Origin: Triparma columacea
Taxonomy: Eukaryota; Sar; Bolidophyceae; Parmales; Triparmaceae
Assembly: GCA_030267965.1 (NCBI GenBank)
Contig: BRYA01000558.1
Location: 1 to 38,650, forward strand
Direction of reading: 5' to 3'
Length of the DNA: 38,650 nt
Part shown: in pieces, positions 7,777-17,045 of the stretch
How the letters are laid out: each line of letters opens with the position of its first letter
Numbering within the stretch: the stretch's first letter is position 1
Notes under the pieces: model-generated
What the model was told of the DNA's origin: nothing
Database searches by the model: none
What the model saw: the letters and a program-made list of their open reading frames with translations, nothing else
Program-made: the position numbers and the translations under genes

Positions 7777-8883
7777 TCAATCAGGGCAAGACGTTGTCGT
7801 GCATGAATCCTGCAACTCGGTAGAATAGACATTGTCAAATTCCATCGTCCCGCTTGAGCTGGACGAGACACCCGAACTACAGGTAAGGGTGGCTGTGTAA
7901 TCTGCGTTCAAGATGCCGTATTCAAAAGTTCCGACGATCTCAACGCACTCTCCAGGATCAACATCAACGGTACAAGCTGAATCGAGCGCGTATGATTCAG
8001 AAGTAGTAGTCGTTTCGGACTGGGAGAAGGATTCAGAAACGGCTAAGGAAACACCCTCGGTTGCATCCACGACTTCAAAGTCCTCTTTGAGAGAAATGGT
8101 TAAACCCTCAGTAAGCGTGAGACTCGATGACACGGTCAAGCTTTGCGTCATGGTTGAAGTCCAAACGTAACTGGCCGCGCACGACAAGCTTGTGTCCTGG
8201 CCACCCAAGTTGTTGCATTCGTAGGTAAAGTCGCTGGAGCTGGTTGCCGTGAACTGCACGTTACTGGTCACCACATCGCTCATGACTGGGTCTAAGCAGT
8301 CGGGTTCGCTTTTCGTGCAACCAGAGTCGCAATCGCAGCTCCACTCAAAGATGTCTCCTTTACATTTGAACGTTACTTTGTCCGAGCCTTCGTAGTATGC
8401 GACGTTGTAACTTGTGTCACCACCATCATTTCCATCCTCGATTTTGATTTTTGCTGTATACACGTCTCCTGGGGTTCCCTCGTCACTAAGCTTTATGCAT
8501 TTCGTCTCGCCTACCGGGTACCAATTAGTTTCGTCTGACCACCCTTTGATCTCGAATTTCAGTTCGTAAGCCCCAGAATTTTCGACACACACTTCGTCGG
8601 TATAGAAAGTTGAAGAAGAAGATCCACTTGTGTTGCCCTTGTTGCCCTTGTTGCCCTTCTTGCTCTTCTTGCCCTTCTTGCCCTTGTTGCCCTTGTTGCC
8701 CTTTTTGCTCTTCTTGCCGTTAGCAAAGATGTTGACACTGTCGCTGATGTCATTACCGCCAAAGGCAAAGTCCTGTAGGCCTCTTGAAGGGGACCTCGGC
8801 GATTTGTCAGTGCCGTGGCTAGTGATGGCGAGGAGTACCAAAACTAGCAGTAAAGCAGCGAACAAAGTTACTTGTGACTTCAT
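7777..8883 (-). CDS. Secreted protein with KGN/KGK-repeat leader and aerolysin-like (ETX/MTX2-type) C-terminal domain
   Basis: 368 residues, single exon. Residues 1-24 are a signal peptide (LFAALLLVLVLLAITSHG). About 56-84 is a Lys/Gly/Asn tract of KGN and KGK triplets. A Cys-containing middle domain (~95-200; KCKGDIFEWSCDCDSGC) follows. The last ~165 residues have long Ser/Thr-rich alternating strands, a putative insertion hairpin (SLTVSSSLTLTEGLTISL...), then CTVDVDPGECVEIVGTF and DYTATLTC, the order seen in aerolysin-fold pore-forming proteins. The aerolysin call rests on this pattern only. Role is unknown; such proteins in algae may serve defence, endomembrane remodelling or prey interaction. 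Leader and upstream region are shared with the gene at 10004-12630. No sign of disruption. Confidence 0.7.
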   Translation of the reverse strand: MKSQVTLFAALLLVLVLLAITSHGTDKSPRSPSRGLQDFAFGGNDISDSVNIFANGKKSKKGNKGNKGKKGKKSKKGNKGNKGNTSGSSSSTFYTDEVCVENSGAYELKFEIKGWSDETNWYPVGETKCIKLSDEGTPGDVYTAKIKIEDGNDGGDTSYNVAYYEGSDKVTFKCKGDIFEWSCDCDSGCTKSEPDCLDPVMSDVVTSNVQFTATSSSDFTYECNNLGGQDTSLSCAASYVWTSTMTQSLTVSSSLTLTEGLTISLKEDFEVVDATEGVSLAVSESFSQSETTTTSESYALDSACTVDVDPGECVEIVGTFEYGILNADYTATLTCSSGVSSSSSGTMEFDNVYSTELQDSCTTTSCPD

Positions 8884-9230
8884 CTTTTGTCAATATGAAT
8901 ATGATCAATAAAGTCGAGGGCTAAGGAAGAGGGCAATTTTGTGTGAGATATTGCACGCGATTAGGGCAGAATAAGTCTGAATTGTGTCTTGAAGGGTATG
9001 TGTGCCTTATATACGTATATTTACAAACTTCTAAGGGCTCAATCGACCAAAATTTTGAGTAGAAATCACATTTGTCGAGAACGAGGCGTTTGGCGGAAAT
9101 CCCTATTTTCTTGAAATGAAACATTAGTTGGGGGAGGAAAGGCAGTGGTCGATACAAGCAAGTGATTCCAAAGCGTTTGCAACTCCTTCAACGCTTACCT
9201 CTGTCTGGTGAAATCTTTTATGAGTTGTTT
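8884..9230 (-). promoter_or_regulatory. Promoter/5' region of the aerolysin-like gene, duplicated at 12631-12975
   Basis: About 340 bp upstream of the ATG aligns closely with the region upstream of the DUF285 gene. It includes the block right before the ATG (ATTGATCATATTCATATTG on the minus strand), GCAATTTTGTGTGAGATAT, and a TATA-like stretch (plus strand TATACGTATATTTACAAAC near 9010-9028) about 125 bp from the start codon. Similarity fades after GAAATCTTTTATGAGTTG. Confidence 0.6.
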
Positions 9231-9901
9231 CCGAATAAGAAATCCTCTGTGTCTGTCAGGGAAATCGACGGACTTCTTTTCCTTCTTTTTTTGCAATTTA
9301 ATTAATTTTGGTTTTCACTTTATATTCGAAACGTTTTTATTCGTCGCGTCACCCAGATGTAGAGAGACCCCGCGATCGCCCCCTTTGTCGTTGAAGGGCA
9401 ATAAAGGGAATCGAATCAAGGTATGCATAAATGGTTGAGGTTTTTGGAGCCTCCAAAAACGAAAACGTTTGTCGTAAATGGAAAAAGAAAACATTTATAT
9501 TCGTAAAGATTTCGGGACCCTCCTGCATGCCGCTCAACAGTAACTTTGGAGTTTGGAGTTACAGAAATATAATAAGAATAACTCCACATATTTGATAACA
9601 AAAGACAGACCTTAAACCAGAGCTTAGAGAACTCCAAACTGTCACTCTAGATATTGTGTCTGTGTCTTAATCAAATTCCCCATTTCACGTCCATCCCCCA
9701 TTTCACTTCAATCCCCCATGTCACGTCCACCCCCCATTTCAAGTCGTTCGTGGATTTTCCTGATTCGTACGCGTGGGCACACTGGCAGAGTTTCAACATC
9801 CCTCTTTCAGTCCCTCACGACGTATTTTTCCGCGCCCCGGCACCCAAACCCCCTCTCATTCATTAATGTTGGTGGCGAGGTAGTTGGGGAAGCAGACTGA
9901 T

Positions 9902-9949
<48 letters not shown>

Positions 9950-10003
9950 TTGTCCTTGCCCCCCTTACTCCTCGTCCGATGTGTCCTCGTCCGATATGTC
10001 CGC
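9231..10003. other. Intergenic region holding the 3' flank of the DUF285 gene
   Basis: No gene seen. 9590-9692 matches the 3' flank of the aerolysin-like gene. Four imperfect 18-bp copies of CCCCCATTTCACGTCCAT lie at about 9676-9741, and a hexamer microsatellite follows. The part at 9240-9580 is A/T-rich and featureless. Confidence 0.5.
9902..9957 (+). repeat. (CTGTCC)n hexanucleotide microsatellite
   Basis: About eight near-perfect copies of CTGTCC followed by CTTGTC variants, 50-100 bp downstream of the DUF285 gene stop codon. Confidence 0.92.
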
Positions 10004-12630
10004 CTACTCTGAGGTGCAGTTGTTTTGGCCCTGTACGTACTTTCCGGAGCCAGAGGTGGTACCGGCAGGGCAATCAATGCATTCTCCGTTAGCGTCGGGT
10101 TCCAGATTAGTTGTTGGTTGGCCAGAAACAAAGAACATGTCAAAAAAATTACCATCCAAGACTTTGCAGACGTTCCAGACCGTGACGTCCTTGACAAAGG
10201 CAAGTGCGTAATAGAACATAGCCCTCATGTCAGTGACACTCGAGACATCCCAACTCCCAATATCCTGGTTGAAGACATAAGCGTTACTGCGTTGAATTCA
10301 ATGCCGCGTGGACATGTGCGAGATGAGATTTGCGTGTGCGTGGGTGAATGTTAGAATGAGAAGCGAGTGTATTACTAAATATAGAATGCAGCAAAGATAG
10401 TACGCAAACAATGAAGACCTCATCTCCAAAGCATCTCTCAATACTCACCTGAACATATTATACATGGTAGTGACACTCGAGACATCCCAATTCCCAATAT
10501 CCTGGTTGAAGTCATTAGCGCGACTGCGTTAAATTCAATGCCGAGTGCAGATGTGCGAGATGAGATTTGCGTGTGCGTTTGTGAATGTTAGAATGAGAAG
10601 CGAATGTATTACTTAAAATAGAATGCAGCAAAGATAGCACGCAAACCAAGAAAACCACCACTCCAGAGCATCTCTCAATACTCACCCGAACATATTAGCC
10701 ATGTCAGTGACACTGGAGACATCCCAACTTCCAATATCCTGGTTGAAGACAATCGCGGCACTGCGTTTAATTAAAGGCCGAGTGGAAATGTGCGAGATGA
10801 GATTTACGTGTGCGTGTGTGAATGTTAGAATGAGAAACGAGTATATTACTCAAAATAGAATGCAGCAAAGATAACACGCAAACTACGAAGACCTCATCTC
10901 TAAAGCATCTCTCAATACTCACCCGAACATATCATACATTTCAGTGACACTCGAGACATTCCAACTCCCAATATCCTTGTTGAAGACATATGCCGAACTG
11001 CGTTTGATTCAAGGCAGAGTGGAGAAGTGCGAGATTAGATTTGCGTGTGCGTGTGCGAATGTTAGAATGAGAAGCGACCGTATTACTTAAAATAGAATGC
11101 AGCAAAGATAGCACGCAAACCACGAAGACGTCTACTCCAAAGCATCTCTCAATACTTACCTGAACATAGATTGCATGTCAGTGACACTCTCGACATCCCA
11201 ATTTCCAATATTCTGGTTGAAGGCAAGTGCGGCCCTGCGTTAATTCAATGTCGAGTGGTGATGTGCGAGATGAAATTTGCGTGTGCGTGTGTGAATGTTA
11301 GAATGACAAGCGAAAATCGGATACAGCAAAGATAGCACGGAAACCACGAAAACCTCCACTCCAGCGCATCTCTCAGTACTCACGCGAACATATTAGACAT
11401 GGTGGTGACACTCGAGACATTCCAACTCCCAATATCCTTGTTGAAGACATATGCCGAACTGCGTTTGATTCAAGGCAGAGTGGAGAAGTGCAAGATGAGA
11501 TTTGCGTGTGCGTTTGTGAATGTTAGAATGAGAAGCGATTATATTACTCAAAATAGAATGCAGCAAAGATAGCATGCAAACAAGGAAGACCTCATCTCCA
11601 AAGCATCTCTCAGTACTCACAAGAACATTCCATCCATGTTAGTGACACTCGAGACATCCCAACTCCCAATATCCTGGTTGAAGACAAATGCCTGACTGCG
11701 TTTATTTCAATGCCAGTGGAAATGTGCGAGATGAAATTTGCGTGTGCGTGTGTGAATGTTAGAATGAGAAGCGAGAATATAATTTAAAATATAATACAGC
11801 AAAGATAACACGCAAACTACGAAGACCTCCACTAAAAAGCATCTCTCAATACTCACAGGAACATATACTTCATGTCAGTGACACTCGAGACGTCCCATTC
11901 GCTGATATCCTCGTTGAATACAACTTTGCCTTCGAATGCATTCGACATGTCAGTGACATCCCTCGTGCACCTGCTCAGCCGGCGATTTGATTTGGGTCCG
12001 CAGGGGGCGGATTGCCGAGAGGAGAATATGAGGGTTAGTTGTTACTGGGGCTCGCGTGTTCACCCTCCCGTGATGCTTCGTTGTCCCGTCCTACTTTGTC
12101 CGCTTGCCCACCACATAGCCCCATCTGCATCCTCTCTACTCGCTTGTTCTTCCAACTACTTACCAGTCCGTGATGTTGCCGTATGTGCTTGTCGCACTGG
12201 TAGGATCAGAAAACCAGGCATCAAGTGCAATCCTGAAGGTATCATCGTTGAGGCAGGGTAGAGTAGGTGCAGGAGTTGGAGCAGGCGTTGGGCTATCAGT
12301 TGGCTGCGGAGTTGTGACCTTGTTGCCCTTGTTGCCTTTCTTGCCTTTCTTGCCCTTGTTGCCTTTCTTGCCCTTGTTGCCCTTGTTGCCCTTGTTGCCC
12401 TTGTTGCCCTTGTTGCCCTTGTTGCCCTTGTTGCTCTTCCCAAAACTACCAAGAGTGGTTGCTTCAACAGGAAAGGTTGCTTTGTTGACTTCTTTCAACA
12501 CATCCATGCTGGTGCTGTCAGAAAGGCCTCTTGAAGGGGACCTCAGCGATTTGTCAGTCCCGTGGCTAGTGATGACGAGGAGTACAAAAACTAGCAGCAA
12601 AGCAGCGAACAAAGTGACTAGTGACTTCAT
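10004..12630 (-). CDS. Secreted DUF285/BspA-type repeat protein encoded by a tandem exon array (9 exons)
   Basis: Hand-built exons on the minus strand: 12164-12630, 11857-11970, 11621-11695, 11384-11458, 11160-11234, 10923-10997, 10686-10760, 10449-10523, 10004-10286. All splice sites are GT(G/A)AGT..AG, every intron is phase 2, and the product is 437 residues. Exon 1: signal peptide almost identical to the neighbouring aerolysin-like gene (32 of the first 36 residues), a KGN-repeat tract, then a TP-rich linker and FRIALDAWFSDP. Exon 2 has ITDW-CTRDVTDMSNAF and one repeat. Exons 3-8 are each exactly 75 bp and encode one 25-residue DUF285 repeat, e.g. FNQDIGSWDVSSVTNM. Exon 9 has a last repeat and a Cys-rich end (GECIDCPAGT..NNCTSE). 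DUF285 repeats form right-handed solenoids on secreted or surface proteins. Ligand unknown. Confidence 0.82.
10214..11970 (-). repeat. 237-bp tandem exon-intron unit array
   Basis: Direct repeats of a 75-bp exon plus a mostly 162-bp intron (161 for the first, 149 for one). Conserved intron blocks include GCGTGTGCGTGTGTGAATGT, TTAGAATGAGAAGCGA, ATAGAATGCAGCAAAGATA and AGCATCTCTCAATACTCAC (plus strand). Both exons and introns are well conserved, so the whole unit was duplicated. Confidence 0.92.
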
Positions 12631-12975
12631 CTTTTGTCAATATGAATATGATCAATTAAAGGCGAGGGCGAAGGGAAAGGGCAATTTTGTGTGAGATATC
12701 AAACGCTAGGAGGGTAGAATAAGTCTCTAGTATTGTTTTGAAGGATGTTTGTGCCTTGTATACGTATATTTACAAACTTCTAAGGACTCAATCGACCAGA
12801 ATGTTGAGTAGAAGTCAAAGAGATTGAGAACGTGGTGTGGCGGAAATCAACCTATTTTCCTTGATGAAATAGTAGCGGGGGGAGAGAGGCACAGTGGTCG
12901 ATACAAACAAGTGATTCCAAAGCGTTTCAAGTCCTCTTACCTCTGTCTGATGAAATCTTTTATGAGTTGATTTGT
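12631..12975 (-). promoter_or_regulatory. Promoter/5' region of the DUF285 gene, paralogous to 8884-9230
   Basis: Collinear similarity to the upstream region of the aerolysin-like gene, including GTCAATATGAATATGATCAA beside the ATG, the TATACGTATATTTACAAACT block at about 12759-12779, and CGATACAA.CAAGTGATTCC. Inference: both genes are under the same control. Confidence 0.6.
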
Positions 12976-13898
12976 TTGGTCCTGGAACACGGTGGCAATG
13001 GCAAATTGGCTTGTGAAAGTGCAGTGGGATAAAAATCAAAGTGGGAATAGCTAACTTTTATACGATTCGGGGGAGAGAAGGATGGTTTGAAGTACGTTGT
13101 TGTGCAAAACAATTAAAGTTTCGACGCAAATATTTTGAGTTTGGATGCCAAGGGAAAAGATGAAGGTTTGAGATTTTTCCACGCGGCTTCGTCAATAAAA
13201 ATAAGCGTGACCCGTTCAAATAGGGAGCGGAATATGCAAAAACAAGCGAAATCGCAAAGGCCTCAGAGGAGGGGTCAATCCTAATTTCACGCTTGGCTTC
13301 GCGCAATTGGTCACCACTTCCTTCCTTGGGAAAAATAAGAAAAGAGCTGGGAAAAGATGGTGACGCCGGAGATTTTATTTCTAATTTTAGGCACTTGTGT
13401 TGTTATATGTATGCTACCGAATTATCGAAAAGTTGTAAAAACTAACGTTCGCCTTCATATAGAAAGTGGTCAATTAATATTTATTTGTGACCAAGATGGC
13501 TTTTTATAATTTTTTCTGCTCCCCACCGTTGCAACGTTATGCTTAGGACCTCCTTTTGAAATAAATGTAATCTATGAACCATTTTGATAACACAAAATAT
13601 CTCAAATAAGATTCTTGTTGTTGACAATTCTTTCCCATTTTGAGGCCTCTCAACTTGTCTCATTTGTTGTCTCATTTGTCGGTAATATAATAAAATAGTA
13701 CCATTTACACACACACTTAAGTCATTAGTGACGTATCGGCGTCAATTATCTCTCTCAACACACACACATCTACCAACACATCTACAAACACATCCACCGA
13801 TCCTTCTTCATACTTTGGAGCTCTCATTTCACCCACATTTTGTAGTGTGTATTTTGTAGTGTGCATACACAACCCCATACACGCACAAACCACCAAAC
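12976..13898. other. Intergenic region, no gene seen
   Basis: About 920 bp between the divergent DUF285 and CDPK genes. It is A/T-rich with a CA-rich stretch (CACACACA, 13706-13790), probably the CDPK leader. Short ORFs on both strands have no recognisable protein features. Confidence 0.5.
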
Positions 13899-16229
13899 AT
13901 GGGAAACTGTCTATCACCCAACTCAGGCTCCCCAGACTTTGACACCATAGGCATGCAGGAGGCTATGGACTCCTCTAACCACGCGTCCAGGGCCAACTAC
14001 GTTTGGGTCCGTAACGAGGACGTCACCGAGGTCTACGATGTCGTCAAGGTCATAGGTATAGGTAGCATGGGGGAGGTTAGCGTAGTCAGGAAAAGGAGGG
14101 ACGGGAACAAGAGTCTTGCCAAGATGCATAGCGACAGCACCAACAACCTCAAGGCATTGGGGGAGAAGGAGGAGGAGAAGGAGAAGGAGGGGAAGGGGGG
14201 GGGAGAGGGGAAGGGGGGGGGAGAGGGGAAGGGGGGAGAGACACATCAACCCGAGAGTCCAAATGCCCTGACTCTCCCTCGCAAGAACTCGTCAGGGAGC
14301 ATTTCCGTAGACCTCCACAAGCTCTCCCGCTCCTTCGCCTGCAAGACGGTCGCCCTCGCCCTTATGAAGAAGGAGGAGGTCAAGGAATTTGAGAACGAAA
14401 TCTCCATCCTCCGAGAGCTCGACCACCCCAACATCGTCCAGCTCTTCGAGTGCTTCAGGGGGAAGCGGAAGATGTGGCTCGTCATGGAGCTGTGCACGGG
14501 GGGGGACCTTACCAGCAGGGTCCTCACGGAGGCCCAGGCGGTAAAGGTCATGGGGCAGGTCATGAGGGCCCTGAGCTACATGCACAAGAGGGGGGTGTGC
14601 CACAGGGACCTCAAGCTCGAGAACATCATGTTCGAGAACGTGGAGAGGGGGAGCGGGGTGAAGCTTATAGACTTCGGGCTCAGCGCGAAGTACAGTAAAA
14701 ACGAGAAGATGACCAAGGCCTGCGGGACGGTGTACACGGCGGCCCCGGAGGTGATTACGGGAAAATCTTACACGACACAGACAGACATTTGGTCCGCCGG
14801 CGTCTGCGCCTACATCCTCCTCGGCCAGGACCTTCCCTTCCTCAAGGATCATTCCGAGCTGTCTGACCCAGCCAAGGTGAGCGCGGCGAGCGAAGCGAGC
14901 CGCTGAAGGGGTTTGGGGGGGGGGGGGGGTGTGTGTGGTGTGTGTGTGGGGGGGGGGAAGGGGGGGGAGGGGGAGAGTAGAGGTGGAGAGTAGAGGTGGA
15001 GAGTTGCGGTGCTCAAGCGTACAACCAACTCAAGCTTACAACCAACAACTCCAACAACTCAAGCTAATTACCCCCGCCCTCCAAAACCACCCCCACCCCC
15101 CACCCCCACCCTCCACCCAACTTCCTCACTAACTCGTCCTCGTCTCTGTCCCCGCAAGTTTGACCGTCTCGTTAACGCCCGCTACACCTTCCAGACAGAG
15201 AGGTGGGGAAGGGTCAGCAAGGCAGGTAGGGAGTTCGTGGCCTTCTGCCTCAGGAAGCACCCAGGGAGCAGGTGGACGGCCAAGGAGGCCCTTTTGCACG
15301 CGGACGACAAGTGGAGGGTTTTGTTCAATGATGAGGGGGTGTTGATCAGCAAGGGGGGGGGGGCGGCTGCTGCTGCTGGGACACCGAGCCCGGGGGGGGG
15401 GAGAGGAAGGAAGAGGATCAACAGCGTGATGCTGAGGAGCTTCGAGGACTTCGGAGGGTACTCGGAGATGAAGAAGAAGGTTTTGATGACCATGGCTCAC
15501 ACGATGGACAAAGGGGGACTGAAGGAGTTGGCGGAAATGTTCGAGAATATAGGTGAGGGGGGGGGGCGGTGAGCGAAGTGATGAGCGGCGAGCGAAGCGA
15601 GCCGCGTAAAGAGTAGAGGTGGAGAGTAGAGTTGGAGAGTAGAGATGGAGCGTAGAGGTGGAGAGTAGAGGTGGAGAGTAGAGGTGGAGAGTAGAGGTGG
15701 AGAGTAGAGGTGGAGAGTAGAGTTGGAGAGTAGAGGTGGAGAGTATAGGTGCTCAAGCGTACAACCAACTCAAGCGTACAACTAACTCAAGCTAATCACC
15801 CCCCCCCTCCAAAACCACCCCCACCCCCCACCCCCCACCCTCCATCCCCAAGATGTTAACAACGAAGGTACCATTACGCTGGTGGAACTCCGCGACGCAC
15901 TGAAGGAAAAGAGGGACATTGACGAGGATAAGATCGGCAAGATCTTCAAGGGAATCGACTACGATCGAAGCGGGGTGATACACTACAAGGAGTTCCTGGC
16001 GGCGGCCATGGAAAGCCAGGGCCTTGTCACGCAGGAGAGGCTGCTGGAGGCGTTCGACAGGATGGACAGCGATAACTCAGGGAGGATCAGCAAGGAGAAC
16101 TTAAAGGAACTTCTGGGGACGGACTACGACGAGGAACTCGTGAAACAAATGCTTGGAGGGGAGGGGAAAGAAGAGGAGGGGATTGACTACGAAGCGTTCC
16201 TGGAGCTCATGTTCGGGACAAAGGAATAG
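13899..16229 (+). CDS. Calcium-dependent protein kinase (CDPK), N-myristoylated, three exons
   Basis: Exons 13899-14876, 15159-15552 and 15853-16229 join in frame to 582 residues. MGNC at the start is a myristoylation/palmitoylation signal, so membrane association is expected. Kinase motifs: Gly-loop GIGSMG (53-58), VAIK-equivalent Lys ~149 in FACK, HRDLKLEN (235-242), DFG (258-260), APE in TAAPEVI. EF-hands follow in exon 3: DVNNEGTITLVE, DYDRSGVIHYKE, DSDNSGRISKEN (last acidic residue replaced by Asn), and a degenerate fourth (GGEGKEEEGIDYEAF). Family role: Ca2+ binding relieves the pseudosubstrate block, giving Ser/Thr phosphorylation. Odd: an ~80-residue low-complexity insert (KEKEGKGGGEGKGGG..) between beta-2 and beta-3 of the N-lobe. 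Both introns carry related repeats. Confidence 0.93.
14883..14903 (-). repeat. Intronic mirror-repeat element (GGCTCGCTTCGCTCGCC family)
   Basis: Copy of GGCGAGCGAAGCGAGCC seven bases after the donor of CDPK intron 1. A second copy lies at 15585-15605 in intron 2. The outer GCGGC/GCCGC can pair; the core GAGCGAAGCGAG is a mirror palindrome. Confidence 0.8.
15604..15748 (+). repeat. 13-bp minisatellite GTAGAGGTGGAGA in CDPK intron 2
   Basis: About ten imperfect copies of GTAGAGGTGGAGA; two to three copies of the same unit sit at 14976-15005 in intron 1. After the tract both introns continue with CAAGCGTACAACCAACTCAAGC and CCTCCAAAACCACCCCCACC. Confidence 0.9.
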
Positions 16230-16276
16230 TGTTTGTGTGTTTTTATTTTGTTAAGTTTTGTTTTCATTTTGTTCTG

Positions 16277-16344
16277 GGGAGCGGTCAAAGGTTGGGCCTT
16301 GTTGGTCGCTATCCAACCAACAAGGCCCAACCTTGACCGCTCCC
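16277..16344. repeat. Near-perfect ~29-bp inverted repeat (hairpin)
   Basis: Left arm 16277-16306 and right arm 16316-16344 are complementary apart from one bulged base, with a ~9-base loop. The arms contain GGTTGGGCCTTGTTGG and its complement. It sits 48 bp after the CDPK stop codon. Confidence 0.9.
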
Positions 16345-16530
16345 GACGAACCTCAACCTCCATTTCTGGTTCACGTCGAACTTCTTCCACGTCTCATAAC
16401 TTATCCCCCCGGTCTCGTACACGAACTTGATTCGATTGTAGAGCTCGTAAGAATCCTGGATTATGAGAGCAAATGGGGCGCCGGCCTTTCTAATTGTCTT
16501 GCCAGGCTCACCAGGGAGCGAACCAAAAAA
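16309..16530 (-). pseudogene. Possible 3' exon or fragment of an unidentified gene
   Basis: A 74-codon minus-strand frame ending in TAG inside the hairpin loop reads like real protein (GAPFALIIQDSYELYNRIKF, VYETGGISYETWKKFD, QKWRLRFVGSGQGWALLVG). Upstream there is CTCTAG, which serves either as a stop or as an AG acceptor, and I could not find a convincing preceding exon. It could be a terminal exon, a gene remnant or chance. Family not recognised. Confidence 0.28.
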
Positions 16531-16594
16531 CTAGAGTGGGCCGAGTTAGGCGGGGAGGGCAGGGTCGGGTAAGGGTAAGGCCGTCCAACATTTC

Positions 16595-16726
16595 ACGCGG
16601 CATTGAGGAGAGGAGAATCTTGCTGACATTCTCAGGATTCGAGGAGGGGAGGAGGAGGACACGCGGCATTGAGGAGAGGAGAATCTTGCTGACATTCTCA
16701 GGATTCGAGGAGGGGAGGAGGAGGAG
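16595..16726. repeat. 66-bp direct duplication
   Basis: Two adjacent, almost identical 66-bp copies starting ACGCGGCATTGAGGAGAGGA. The unit is a multiple of three and open on both strands, but no gene is evident. The rest of 16345-16962 has no supportable gene apart from the fragment at 16309-16530. Confidence 0.9.
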
Positions 16727-16962
16727 GAACTAGAAGGACACGTTGGAACCAAATGGTGGTTGCGATTGAATATGGCAAGATGGACAAAACACTCGGGAAA
16801 TTGGACCGAGGAAACGAACGACTGATACCCAAAATATAACATGAAACACAAACATTGTGGTGAAAACTTCTTTCCCCTTGATTGTTTTATGCTCAGATGA
16901 AAATGAAATCAAAAAATCGACATTTCGCAGAAAAGGGCTCCCCTCGAGACCCGTCAGACATT

Positions 16963-17033
16963 GGACTATTGGTGTAGTGGCAACATGAACCCTTCCCAAG
17001 GGTTCGCCGCGGATTCGATTTCCGCATAGTTCA
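16963..17033 (+). tRNA. tRNA-Gly (anticodon CCC)
   Basis: 71-nt cloverleaf without intron. Acceptor GGACTAT pairs with ATAGTTC (one G-T) plus discriminator A. D-arm GTGT-AGTGGCA-ACAT. Anticodon stem AACCC/GGGTT with loop TTCCCAA, anticodon CCC at 16995-16997. Four-base variable loop. T-arm GCGGA-TTCGATT-TCCGC. The internal A box (TGGTGTAGTGG) and B box (GGATTCGATTT) fit Pol III transcription. It decodes GGG; G-rich coding sequence here makes that codon common. Confidence 0.93.
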
Positions 17034-17037
17034 CTCA

Positions 17038-17045
17038 TTTTTTTT
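17038..17045 (+). terminator. Pol III oligo-T terminator of the tRNA-Gly gene
   Basis: Run of eight T residues four bases after the discriminator base. Confidence 0.85.

Noticed and set aside
10214..11970. Regularly spaced repeats resembling a CRISPR array
   Set aside because: The period is 237 bp, both parts are conserved, splice sites flank each 75-bp segment and the segments translate into DUF285 repeats; this is a eukaryotic exon array.
13058..13714. Short minus-strand ORFs upstream of the CDPK gene
   Set aside because: No domain, no signal peptide, poor composition and no joinable exons.
14883..14903. Rho-independent terminator-like hairpin
   Set aside because: The pairing arms are only 5 bp, the core is a mirror repeat that does not pair, and the context is a spliceosomal intron.
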